From: an uncultured bacterium
GTDB taxonomy: Bacteria > Bacillota > Clostridia > Lachnospirales > Lachnospiraceae
Direction: 5' to 3'
DNA: 33,351 bases
Assembly: GCA_947175015.1 (NCBI GenBank)
Contig: CAMWLE010000034.1
Coordinates: 1-33,351, forward strand
Position 1 is the first letter of the stretch; the number at the start of each line of letters is the position of its first letter. Under the pieces are notes generated by a model. It searched no databases. It was given only the letters and a program-made list of their open reading frames with translations, and was not told the origin of the DNA. The translations under genes and the position numbers were made by a program. Positions 25,419 to 33,221 of this stretch are shown piece after piece.

Positions 25419-26731
25419 TTCCACAACTTCGCAGAAAATTCATATCCATTACTGCCGCTGCTCTGTTTGCTGTTATATTATTGGTCATTACAACCATTAA
25501 TTGCGTTTTTATGTTCCAGACGAACCGCCTGTTAGATTCTCGTCTGCATCGTATCATGGACACACACTATCCGGAAATGTTACCGCCTCCGGAAGATGAC
25601 TCACTCCGGAACCCGGAACCAATACCACCCTATACATCTAATCATATCCTGTCCAAGAACCATTTTGACAATACCACAGACTTATTTCGTGCTTTTGATG
25701 TAAAACTGCAAATCCGGTTTGATGGCTGTCTGCTTTTGCTCAATGCGGATGGAACTATCAAAGAAATTCGTCAGGATGCCGCAGAACATTATGATGAAGA
25801 GGAATTGCAACTGATTGCGGCTGACATTTGTCAGAAGGGAAAAGAAACGGGCTGGATTCAATATTTCAAATACCGTATGATAACTCAAATAAGCTCCGAT
25901 GGCACCTCTGAAACAAAACTTGGATTGATAAATGCCTCTTCCGACCTGTATTCCATTTTCACCATGCTCCTGATTTCCGTTACCATTGGCATTTTCAGCT
26001 TCCTGTTGGTGCTGTTGATCATTGTTTTCGCCTCCGGCAAAGCAGTCAAACCTATTGAGGAAAGCTATACCCGCCAGAAACAATTTGTCACAGATGCCGG
26101 CCATGAGTTAAAAACCCCCTTGACCGTTATTTCTGCAGACAACGAACTGTCCAAAATGATCTACGGCAACTGTGAATGGTTTGACAGCATAGACAACCAG
26201 GTATCAAAAATGAGCAGCCTGATACACAGCCTCATCACCTTAGCCAGAATGGATGAAGGAGAGACTCTGGTTCTCGCACCTTTTAATCTGAGCGATGCCG
26301 TATATGACACGGCAAAATCCTTTGAACACCTGATTCATGCAAACGGGAAATTGATTACATTTGATATTGCGGATGATATCATCTATGCCGGTGATGAATC
26401 CAGGCTCCGTCAGGTAGTGTCTATCCTGATGGATAATGCCGCAAAATACTGTGATAGAAATGGGAAAATTGCAGTAAAACTCACTGCGGAGAAACATATT
26501 CATCTGCAGATCATCAACGATTATGCCTCGGCTGCGGACTGCGACCTCAGCCGGGTATTTGAGCGTTTCTATCGGGCTGACAAGGCACGAACCCCCGATG
26601 GCAGCTACGGACTTGGACTATCTATTGCTAAATCCATCATAGAACTGCACAAAGGAAAGATTCATGCCAAAGCATTGGAACATGACAGACTTATGTTTGA
26701 AGTACTCCTGAACCATACTGCCAGAAAATAA
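25415..26731 (+). CDS. Sensor histidine kinase
   Basis: The protein has 438 residues. A membrane helix (about 12-35), an extracytoplasmic region of about 145 residues, and a second helix (about 181-207) precede the H-box FVTDAGHELKTPLTV (His 230). The ATPase domain has VSILMDNAAKYC (N box), ERFYRADKART and SYGLGLSIAKSI (G boxes). The input region does not match a named sensor domain that I recognise. Translation is coupled to the regulator gene (ATGA). The gene ends ten bases from the convergent AAA gene. Confidence 0.95.
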   Translation: MIPQLRRKFISITAAALFAVILLVITTINCVFMFQTNRLLDSRLHRIMDTHYPEMLPPPEDDSLRNPEPIPPYTSNHILSKNHFDNTTDLFRAFDVKLQIRFDGCLLLLNADGTIKEIRQDAAEHYDEEELQLIAADICQKGKETGWIQYFKYRMITQISSDGTSETKLGLINASSDLYSIFTMLLISVTIGIFSFLLVLLIIVFASGKAVKPIEESYTRQKQFVTDAGHELKTPLTVISADNELSKMIYGNCEWFDSIDNQVSKMSSLIHSLITLARMDEGETLVLAPFNLSDAVYDTAKSFEHLIHANGKLITFDIADDIIYAGDESRLRQVVSILMDNAAKYCDRNGKIAVKLTAEKHIHLQIINDYASAADCDLSRVFERFYRADKARTPDGSYGLGLSIAKSIIELHKGKIHAKALEHDRLMFEVLLNHTARK

Positions 26732-26741
26732 TATATAAACC

Positions 26742-28349
26742 TTATATGATTGCTTCAATCAATATCTTATTGCCCACAATGATTTCACGAATACCAACCT
26801 GCTTCTTCTTATTGAAATTAAAGCTAACCATATAACCAATATTGAGATGATAATCATCAAGATATCTGGCAAGTTGTTCCTCGCCGCATACATTATATTC
26901 ATTTCCTCGCCATATTTTCATTTCTACGATAAATTGCTCGCCTTGATAATCTATTATAATATCAGTTCTACCTAAAGTTCTTGTCCGTGGTTCAACATAA
27001 TAATTCCCCGTCCCATTGATAATGGGACGTAAATAAAGAAGAAAATATCTTCTTCCTTCTTCCTCCATGAATCTCTCTTTGCAATCTCCATACAAATCAT
27101 GGAAATGCTCTGCAAATTTCTCCAATACCCTTCGCATATTCAAATGTCCATCCACAATAAACTGATTCTTGTCCTGAAGTGATATCTTATAAATATCAGA
27201 GGAATACCTCTCGTCCACAGATAGAAAATGATTATACAACAGTGTATCAAAAATGCGGTTTGCCGGAACCACCTTCCCTTCTTCATTTTTAGCAAAACCG
27301 AACATAAGTGCCAGTTGAATTACCTGACTGGTAGGACTGTAAGTAATCGTCTTTCCAACAAATAAAAGCTCTCTCAACATTTTGTCCAATTCCGGATAGT
27401 CTGCCAATTTTCCAATCATTGATTCAAACAGCGTATTACTTTCTGAAAGCAATGTTCGCATCGCTTCCAAAAAACCTTTTTTTGTCCATGCACTTTCCTT
27501 TTCTACGAAAACATCCATCATTTTAAACTTCTCATCCATCAGCATGCAAAGCCTGGATACCAAATACGGATACCCTGAGGTATAACTATAAAGCAAGTTT
27601 GCCATTTCCTCTATATCCATTTGGGTATGATGATCCGCTTCGTATTCTTCCAGCATCCCCTGAATGCCGGCTTCCGAAAGGCTCATATCAACATTGAAAT
27701 CTGCCGCTATATTCCATGGACTGTTTGTCTTATGGATTTCTTCAGGCCGCAATTTTCTCTTCAAGTTCTTAACATCATAAACTCCGGCAAGAATAACCGA
27801 CTGAAAAACAATTGTTCCCTTAATATCTCTTTCCATGTAATAGCTACGCAATTGGGCGAGAAAATCCAAAAACACTTGATTATTTGCCGCACTGTCAACT
27901 TCATCAATCATAAGCACCACTGGTTTCTCCGAATGCACACATACAGTCAGCAAATCATCAAATAATGCTAACAGGTCAAATCTGTCGTCCTTTTCCTTCA
28001 CCGTCGTCTGCATCTTTTTGATCAGTTCATCCATATTGGTGTGTGTCTCTCTCACTCTCCCCAATTCTCTCAAAAAAATCTGAAGAAACGCAAGAGAAAA
28101 AATGTTTTCATTTTGATAAGATGCACTCCCCAACATCTGGAAATCCAGACTTATCATCAGATAATCCTCTTCCAATGCTCTTGTCAATGCTGCCAGAGTT
28201 GTTGTCTTCCCATATTGACGTGCCCGGTTCATCGTGAAATAATCCCCCGCTTCAACCATTCGCCTGATCTCCCCTACACGCTCCGTCAAATCCACCATAT
28301 AATGTTTTTCAGGCACACATAAACCGGTCACATTGAATTTTTTACCCAT
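26742..28349 (-). CDS. AAA ATPase fused to PD-(D/E)XK nuclease-like domain (paralogue 2)
   Basis: The protein has 535 residues. Layout and motifs follow the gene at 16365: start FNVTGLCVPEKHYMVDL, Walker A-like NRARQYGKTT (Lys 48), Walker B PVVLMIDEVDSA, and nuclease-like GRTDIIIDYQG with FIVEMKIWRG, preceded by IINGTGNYYVEPRTRT. The Asp and ExK residues are intact, so the nuclease-like fold may be active, though its activity in this family is unproven. AGGGAG precedes the ATG. A short reading frame (28328-28486) overlaps its start by 22 bases. Confidence 0.86.
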   Translation of the reverse strand: MGKKFNVTGLCVPEKHYMVDLTERVGEIRRMVEAGDYFTMNRARQYGKTTTLAALTRALEEDYLMISLDFQMLGSASYQNENIFSLAFLQIFLRELGRVRETHTNMDELIKKMQTTVKEKDDRFDLLALFDDLLTVCVHSEKPVVLMIDEVDSAANNQVFLDFLAQLRSYYMERDIKGTIVFQSVILAGVYDVKNLKRKLRPEEIHKTNSPWNIAADFNVDMSLSEAGIQGMLEEYEADHHTQMDIEEMANLLYSYTSGYPYLVSRLCMLMDEKFKMMDVFVEKESAWTKKGFLEAMRTLLSESNTLFESMIGKLADYPELDKMLRELLFVGKTITYSPTSQVIQLALMFGFAKNEEGKVVPANRIFDTLLYNHFLSVDERYSSDIYKISLQDKNQFIVDGHLNMRRVLEKFAEHFHDLYGDCKERFMEEEGRRYFLLYLRPIINGTGNYYVEPRTRTLGRTDIIIDYQGEQFIVEMKIWRGNEYNVCGEEQLARYLDDYHLNIGYMVSFNFNKKKQVGIREIIVGNKILIEAII

Positions 28350-28486
28350 TTTCTGCTCCCTAATTCTGCATAATCACGATTTTTATTCATCAGATAGTCC
28401 TGCCCCAAATCTACAATAACAAGAAAGTCTGATACATCCATATTTATCTCTGTTATTATACATCCTCTTTGATCAATTTTCAACAT
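28328..28486 (-). CDS. Candidate small protein, 52 residues, overlapping the AAA gene start
   Basis: From an ATG with GGAGG ten bases upstream, a frame of 52 codons runs into the AAA gene, ending 22 bases past its start. The peptide begins MLKIDQRGCIITEINMD and continues with FLVIVDLGQDYLMNKNRDYA; the mix of hydrophobic and charged residues looks protein-like. I do not recognise a family. The overlap would allow translational coupling, as for a small regulator and its target, but chance or a gene remnant cannot be excluded. Confidence 0.4.
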   Translation of the reverse strand: MLKIDQRGCIITEINMDVSDFLVIVDLGQDYLMNKNRDYAELGSRKWVKNSM

Positions 28487-28543
28487 ACAACAAAGTCCTC
28501 CAACGCCTGCAACAGCTCATTAATATGAACGGCAACATATCTA

Positions 28544-29335
28544 TTACATCAGATCTTTTCTCTTATATATCACAAACGACATACCAAGCGCTGCTCCCAA
28601 TACCACCGCACCCAAACCGATTCCCCATAGCCACTCGCTTTTTTCTCCACCGGAAAAAATATCTGCGGCATTGCTATAACAAAAGGGCGTGAGATATTTT
28701 ACTTTGTCCAGGGCAGGAACCACCCTGCACATAAGGTCCATCATATAAAGCATTACCGCAATACCAACCGCCGCCCCTACAGGTCTCTTTCGACATAACA
28801 CCGACAGCAGAAAACAAATCGTTCCTATTTCAATGCACATGAGACATGCCGCACCATGATATGTTGCAAAATTTCCCATAGCAGGCATACTGCCCATCCA
28901 TGCAAATCCAAACAGTATCAGGCAAATACAGATTCCATGAAATACCGCCAGCAATGCCACAAAAGCTCCATACTTTTGCGCCAGAATCCTTGCTCTGCCA
29001 AGGGGCATTGCATTCAGGAATTCATAAGTTTTCCCCTCTTCTTCCTTCGCCACCAATCCGGCGCCCAACATTGCACCATACAGTGCACCACCCAAAGACA
29101 GCAGCATGGATATCTCCACAGCATAATATCCTTCTAAAGTACCAATGCTTACTCTATCCATACCTAATGCCTCCGAAAACGCCCCCATATTCGCAAATAT
29201 GTCGGACATTCCCTCTACGGATTCACCCAAACTGTCATACAACAGCAGGCATCCCAGACACACCCCTCCCACACACAAGGCCCAAACCAACATTGTCTTA
29301 AAATTCATCTTACATTCCTGCCAAAATAAGCTCAT
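28544..29335 (-). CDS. ABC-2 type transporter permease
   Basis: The protein has 263 residues with six hydrophobic helices: about 13-30, 75-95, 120-145, 155-175, 180-200 and 235-256. It carries the ABC-2 feature EEGKTYEFLNAMPLGRARIL in the second loop. It is the last gene of the operon with the ATPase at 29406. The start has AGGAAAGGGG upstream. The substrate cannot be read; small ABC-2 systems under LytTR control often move peptides or confer resistance to them. Confidence 0.88.
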   Translation of the reverse strand: MSLFWQECKMNFKTMLVWALCVGGVCLGCLLLYDSLGESVEGMSDIFANMGAFSEALGMDRVSIGTLEGYYAVEISMLLSLGGALYGAMLGAGLVAKEEEGKTYEFLNAMPLGRARILAQKYGAFVALLAVFHGICICLILFGFAWMGSMPAMGNFATYHGAACLMCIEIGTICFLLSVLCRKRPVGAAVGIAVMLYMMDLMCRVVPALDKVKYLTPFCYSNAADIFSGGEKSEWLWGIGLGAVVLGAALGMSFVIYKRKDLM

Positions 29336-29405
29336 ACGCTGCCCCTTTCCTCTGCTCTCAATGCTTTCCTTCCTTTATAGAATTTCCCTATGATACAACA
29401 TAGCA

Positions 29406-30281
29406 TCACTGATAAAAATACATAAACACTTCCTCCAGGGAAGGTTCCGAAATCAACAGATCCTTCACCTTTTGTCCCTGCAATGCTCTCAAAAGGTCTG
29501 TCATCTCTCCCTGATAGGAGAATGTGAGCGCATCATCCCATTGTGCGATCTCAGATATTCCTTCTATCTGAGGAACTTCTGCCACACCATATATTTTAAT
29601 CTTGCGCAGCGCATGCAGCCTTGTTCTTGTCAGATTTTCCACAGTGTCCACCTTTACCAACTCCCCCTCTCGCAGAATTCCCACATGCCTGCAATACCGC
29701 TTTACCTCAGACAACACATGGGAAGATAGAAAACAAGTCATCCCTTCCCGGTTCCTTTCCATCAGCAACTCAAAAAAAGCTTCCTGCATCAAAGGGTCCA
29801 ATCCGGAAGTTGGCTCATCCAGTATCACCAAATCCGGTTTGTGCTGCAAAGCACAGACAATACTGACCTTTTTACGATTCCCCAATGACAATTCCCGAAT
29901 CTTCTTATTACAATTAACCTCAAGCACCTGGCAAAGCCGTTTGGCCTCTTTTTCACAATCCATTCCCCTCAGCCTGGCAGCATATTTGATCACATCTCCT
30001 GCTCTCATAGAAGGATAAAAATGTGCCTCCGAAGGCATATATCCCACTCTATTCAAAACTTCAACAAAATGTCGTTCACCCACTCTGCTTCCGAGCATGT
30101 ATGCTTCACCGGAAGCGGCTGAAATCATTCCCAGCATACACCTGATCGATGTAGATTTTCCGGCGCCGTTTGGCCCCAAATACCCAAAAATATCCCCCTC
30201 TTCCACTGCCAGCGTTATATTCTGAATTCCTCTGTTTTTACCATAAGTCTTAGTCAGTTTTATCATCTCCATTGCATTCAT
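29406..30281 (-). CDS. ABC transporter ATP-binding protein
   Basis: The protein has 291 residues. Walker A is GPNGAGKST (36-44), the signature is the variant LSLGNRKKVS, Walker B is DLVILDEPTSGLDPL, and the H-loop is CFLSSHVLSEV. A C-terminal extension of about 80 residues is present, as in other ABC-2 partners. It lies 70 bases upstream of the permease gene; its start overlaps the DUF3021 gene end by 32 bases, so translation is probably coupled. Confidence 0.94.
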   Translation of the reverse strand: MNAMEMIKLTKTYGKNRGIQNITLAVEEGDIFGYLGPNGAGKSTSIRCMLGMISAASGEAYMLGSRVGERHFVEVLNRVGYMPSEAHFYPSMRAGDVIKYAARLRGMDCEKEAKRLCQVLEVNCNKKIRELSLGNRKKVSIVCALQHKPDLVILDEPTSGLDPLMQEAFFELLMERNREGMTCFLSSHVLSEVKRYCRHVGILREGELVKVDTVENLTRTRLHALRKIKIYGVAEVPQIEGISEIAQWDDALTFSYQGEMTDLLRALQGQKVKDLLISEPSLEEVFMYFYQ

Positions 30282-30744
30282 CTTCTCTCATCCCTCCCCG
30301 TTTATATTCCTGCAACATCACATTTAACTGCTCCGTATCTATATTCCGTTTTACTCTGTTGGCAAAAATAGCACATATATACATCAAAACACAATACATC
30401 GCAAAAATTGCCGTTGCAACCATATTACCATCAAACCATCCGCCCAGATAACTAATTCCTGTATACAATGCCGCGCAAACCAAGAGATATAGCAATTCCT
30501 TTCTCGTGAGTCCTTCCGCCTCATCAAAATTATCCAATACCAACACCTGCAAATATCCCATCCCATAAGTAGCAAGTATCATTTCCAGCATATGGAGTAA
30601 ATTTGCCGCATAAATTCCATGAACAATCAAATACATGGAATAAAAAAACAAAATGGCAAAAAAATACAGACAAGCCTTATATTCAATACCAATTTCCGTA
30701 CTCAGATACCGACGCAATTTTTCATTTTTCCACCACTTCTTCAT
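30250..30744 (-). CDS. DUF3021-like four-helix membrane protein
   Basis: The protein has 164 residues. Four hydrophobic helices occupy about residues 25-130 (for example YFFAILFFYSMYLIVHGIY and MVATAIFAMYCVLMYICAIF), followed by a charged tail (KRNIDTEQLNVMLQEYKRGG). A LytTR gene directly before it is the typical pair: in Streptococcus mutans HdrRM and BrsRM, the membrane protein restrains the LytTR activator. I infer the same role here. The ATG at 30744 has AGGAGGAG; an ATG at 30816 is less likely. It overlaps the ATPase gene by 32 bases. Confidence 0.78.
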   Translation of the reverse strand: MKKWWKNEKLRRYLSTEIGIEYKACLYFFAILFFYSMYLIVHGIYAANLLHMLEMILATYGMGYLQVLVLDNFDEAEGLTRKELLYLLVCAALYTGISYLGGWFDGNMVATAIFAMYCVLMYICAIFANRVKRNIDTEQLNVMLQEYKRGGMREDECNGDDKTD

Positions 30745-30819
30745 AACTCCTCCTGTCTTCTCGGCCGTCTCAGACCGGATATTATTTTCCCCCCTTCTCT
30801 TCCGCTGCACCGACACCGC

Positions 30820-31290
30820 TTACTCCATCCCCCTTCCGTTTCTCCTGCTCCCTTCCTTCAGCCGCATACGAAGCGATTCCGCATATTTTCTCGAAACCAC
30901 CACCTTTTCCCCATTCTGCAGTGCAGCCAGGATTCGGCCTCCAGGCTGGCTTTTCAGCCACTCCACCCGATGCAGATTCACTGCCATGGTTCTGGTACAC
31001 CTGACAATGCCCAAGTTTCCATATTTGTATACAATATCTTCCATTTTCTCCCGCACCCGGTAAACTTCTTTTTCCAGACAGGCATATACCATACCATCCA
31101 CACTTTCAAAATAAAACACATCCTCTGGCGCAAAATAATAAATTTGCCGTACATCCTCTTTCGTTCCGGCAATTCTGCTCCTGCTGCCGGAGAGCATTTT
31201 GACCAAATCAGATACTTCCTGGGTCATATCATGATATCGGATGATAACTTCTTCCTTTCCCGGGTCCACTTTCTGCAGTGTTACCTTCAT
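30820..31290 (-). CDS. LytTR-domain DNA-binding regulator without receiver domain
   Basis: The protein has 156 residues. The C-terminal two thirds is a LytTR domain: VFYFESVDGMVYACLEKEVY, then LGIVRCTRTMAVNLHRVEWL and VVVSRKYAESLRMRLKEG. The N-terminal 50 residues are not a receiver, so activity is likely set by a partner, the DUF3021 protein. The ATG at 31290 has AGGAGG at six bases; the ATG at 31296 lies against it. A promoter within an inverted repeat lies upstream, so autoregulation is probable. The last residues (GSRRNGRGME) are a polar tail. Confidence 0.9.
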   Translation of the reverse strand: MKVTLQKVDPGKEEVIIRYHDMTQEVSDLVKMLSGSRSRIAGTKEDVRQIYYFAPEDVFYFESVDGMVYACLEKEVYRVREKMEDIVYKYGNLGIVRCTRTMAVNLHRVEWLKSQPGGRILAALQNGEKVVVSRKYAESLRMRLKEGSRRNGRGME

Positions 31291-31349
31291 ATCCATCCTC
31301 CTCATATTTGGAATTCCACAATACACCACCAAAGTTTAAGATGCCCTTT

Positions 31350-31430
31350 GCATTTTCTGTTCTACAATAAGGATGTGCTTATTATATCCATCAATCCTAT
31401 CCCATGGCAATAGGAGAACAGTCAAAATGC
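31350..31430 (-). promoter_or_regulatory. Promoter of the LytTR operon between arms of an inverted repeat
   Basis: On the minus strand, TTGCCA (31405-31410) and TATAAT (31381-31386) are 18 bases apart, with a start near 31374. The arms are GCATTTTCTGTTCT (31350-31363) and AGAACAGTCAAAATGC (31415-31430), complementary except for two extra bases. Another CAAAATGCA lies at 31444. This suggests regulator sites on both sides of the promoter; LytTR proteins usually bind direct repeats, so the palindrome is notable. Confidence 0.6.
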
Positions 31431-31474
31431 AAATGAAGGCCTCCAAAATGCACATAACCATTTGCAGAATAACA

Positions 31475-31516
31475 AAAGGACAATTTATTCCTGAAACCAG
31501 AAATAAATTGCCCTTT
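31475..31516 (-). terminator. Intrinsic terminator of the hemerythrin fusion gene
   Basis: AAAGGACAATTTATT and AATAAATTGCCCTTT pair over 15 positions with one mismatch around a 12-base loop; on the minus strand the stem is followed by TTTTGTTATT. It lies 69 bases beyond the stop of the gene ending at 31585. It separates that gene from the LytTR operon promoter. Confidence 0.75.
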
Positions 31517-31584
31517 ACTCATCGTTATACTACTTTTCTATGCGCTTATTCATTATCCTGTTTTGTCAATGCCTCCCAGATGCT

Positions 31585-32940
31585 CTATTCCATCCTTGCA
31601 CCCTCTTTTTTACTAAAGTAATTATCAATACTTTTCTTAATTTCCGCAGGCTTCATTGTCTTGGCCAGATACCCCTCCGGCTTTAAATCTATTACCTTCC
31701 TGATACTCTCCGCATCCACTCTTCCTGTAAGGAAAATAACCGGAATATCCGCTATTTCCTTCTCAGAACGAATCATTTCCAATACCTGCCTGCCATCGCA
31801 AACCGGCATTTCATAATCTAACAAAATCAGATCCGGTCTGTCCAGTGTAATACTTCTGATTGCAGAAAATCCGGAATTGGCCGCTGATACCTGATAATCG
31901 CTCTCCAAAAGCCCCTTGATCGCCTGTCTCACAACATCAGAATCATCTACCAAAAGAATCTTCTTTTTCTGACTCACTTCACTCTTCTTCAGATATTCAT
32001 GGATTTCCGACATGACATTCTCCGCCGTAAGTGCAGTCCCCAATCCCTCATGAAGCAATTGCGGTGCAATGACACAATACGCAAAATATCCCGCCCCGGT
32101 ATCAAACAGCAAACTGCATTGGGGATGTTCTCTCTCAAATGTAGCGGTAAACTGTGCATATGTAAGAAGACTTTCCTCCTTCAGTTCATACTGTTCCGCT
32201 GCAGGAAAATGCTCCTTAATACGATGTACAAACTGCTGTGCCGTATACCTGGTGGCATTCACCATCAAAGTATCCAACTCACTGGAATTATCGCCCATGA
32301 GCTGACCAACTGTATTCAACAGGAGTTTTTCCTCGAAAACCAAAATATTCTCCCATTTTTCTCCCTGCTTATTGGCATAGACCAAATGATAATAGATTCC
32401 CTTTCCGAACTTCTCTCCACCATAATGGCCGCTGATTACCCGCGCTTTCAGTCTGAACAAGTCATACAAAAGCTGTTTGATCACTTCCCGCAAGGCAGCT
32501 TGTTCCTCTTCCGGCAACACCCCTACCCATTTACTTACTGTCTTACCTGTAATTGCACGATCTTCCGTCAAAGTATGGCCTATCAGCCAGCCAGCACAGA
32601 CCCCCATAAAATGGTTGACTGCCTCCTGAGAATAATTGCTCAGTTCCAACTCTCTCTCCAACGCCGGCACAGTCTTGCGCCGAAAATTGTCGTGCAAACG
32701 CCGATGCGTGTCAAATCCAGGGTATCCAATAGACGCCATGTAGACTTCTTCCTCTGCGAAATGCCTCATGGCATGCTCCTTAAAATACTTGATTCCTTCC
32801 TGATAAATCCATTGACTGTTCTCATTCTTTCCACTGTTTGCAAACAGTCTGTTCATAATACTGAACAATTTCCTATGTTCCCTGTCAATAAACTCTACTC
32901 CGATATTAAACCGCTCGTGCCATACCAATTGATTACTCAT
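31585..32940 (-). CDS. Hemerythrin - middle domain - response-regulator receiver fusion protein
   Basis: The protein has 451 residues. Residues 1-130 form a bacteriohemerythrin domain with the diiron-site pattern: VWHERFNIGVEFIDREHRKL, HAMRHFAEEEVYM, DTHRRLHDNF and GHTLTEDRA. Residues about 155-320 are an unassigned domain (FEEKLLLNTVGQLMGDNSSE, ATRYTAQQFVHRI) that faintly recalls CheX-like phosphatases; that is only an impression. Residues about 330-445 are a receiver with ILLVDDSD, phosphoacceptor in LILLDYEMPVCDG, Thr in VIFLTGR and Lys in YLAKTMKP. There is no DNA-binding or enzymatic output. I infer an oxygen- or redox-sensing signalling protein. The ATG at 32940 has AGGAGG 11 bases upstream; an ATG at 32964 would place that site inside the gene. 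Confidence 0.88.
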   Translation of the reverse strand: MSNQLVWHERFNIGVEFIDREHRKLFSIMNRLFANSGKNENSQWIYQEGIKYFKEHAMRHFAEEEVYMASIGYPGFDTHRRLHDNFRRKTVPALERELELSNYSQEAVNHFMGVCAGWLIGHTLTEDRAITGKTVSKWVGVLPEEEQAALREVIKQLLYDLFRLKARVISGHYGGEKFGKGIYYHLVYANKQGEKWENILVFEEKLLLNTVGQLMGDNSSELDTLMVNATRYTAQQFVHRIKEHFPAAEQYELKEESLLTYAQFTATFEREHPQCSLLFDTGAGYFAYCVIAPQLLHEGLGTALTAENVMSEIHEYLKKSEVSQKKKILLVDDSDVVRQAIKGLLESDYQVSAANSGFSAIRSITLDRPDLILLDYEMPVCDGRQVLEMIRSEKEIADIPVIFLTGRVDAESIRKVIDLKPEGYLAKTMKPAEIKKSIDNYFSKKEGARME

Positions 32941-32977
32941 ATTACATGATACCTCCTTCGACATAATAAATGTATTG

Positions 32978-33124
32978 TCACCAATTTACAGCGATTGCGG
33001 AACAATTATCTTTACAATACCTTTCAATTTTGCTGTCAGAGCCAAAATCCCCTGCCTGCCCCATAATTCCTCTTCTGTCTGTTACAAGTCCCTCCATGCC
33101 TGAACTTGCAGCGATTCGCTGCAT
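32978..33124 (-). CDS. Candidate 48-residue reading frame in the leader of the hemerythrin gene
   Basis: A frame starts at ATG 33124 about 20 bases after the predicted transcription start and ends at 32978, 37 bases before the hemerythrin gene. The peptide begins MQRIAASSGMEGLVTDRRG and ends with YCKDNCSAIAVNW. The ribosome binding site is poor. It could be a small or leader peptide, or part of a degenerate palindromic repeat, since TGCAGCG/CGCTGCA forms a hairpin at its start. Confidence 0.25.
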   Translation of the reverse strand: MQRIAASSGMEGLVTDRRGIMGQAGDFGSDSKIERYCKDNCSAIAVNW

Positions 33125-33152
33125 AACAGGCTATTTGCACTATAACATTATC

Positions 33153-33183
33153 ATTATACCACCATAATATCCCCCTCTGTCAA
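33153..33183 (-). promoter_or_regulatory. Predicted promoter of the hemerythrin fusion gene
   Basis: Minus strand: a perfect TTGACA (33178-33183) and a perfect TATAAT (33153-33158) separated by 19 bases. The start would be near 33146, giving a leader of about 200 bases before the ATG at 32940. The spacer is longer than ideal, which may signal regulation. Confidence 0.55.
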
Positions 33184-33197
33184 GATATATACCATAC

Positions 33198-33213
33198 TGC
33201 CGGCAACTTATTT
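33198..33213. repeat. Second copy of the 16-base palindrome-associated repeat
   Basis: TGCCGGCAACTTATTT here is identical to 12915-12930, where it is one arm of a perfect inverted repeat. Here the partner arm is absent. CCTGCAA follows shortly after both copies. Confidence 0.6.
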
Positions 33214-33221
33214 TATGGATT

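Noticed and set aside
28487-28553. Minus-strand frame reading YVAVHINELLQALEDF between the AAA and permease genes
   Set aside because: Only about 20 codons between stops, no start codon; coincidence cannot be excluded.
31999-32949. A 316-codon open frame on the plus strand
   Set aside because: It lies wholly antisense to the hemerythrin-receiver gene, whose domains are clear; the translation has no recognisable motif and is rich in Cys, Leu, His and Gln, typical of a reverse-frame shadow.
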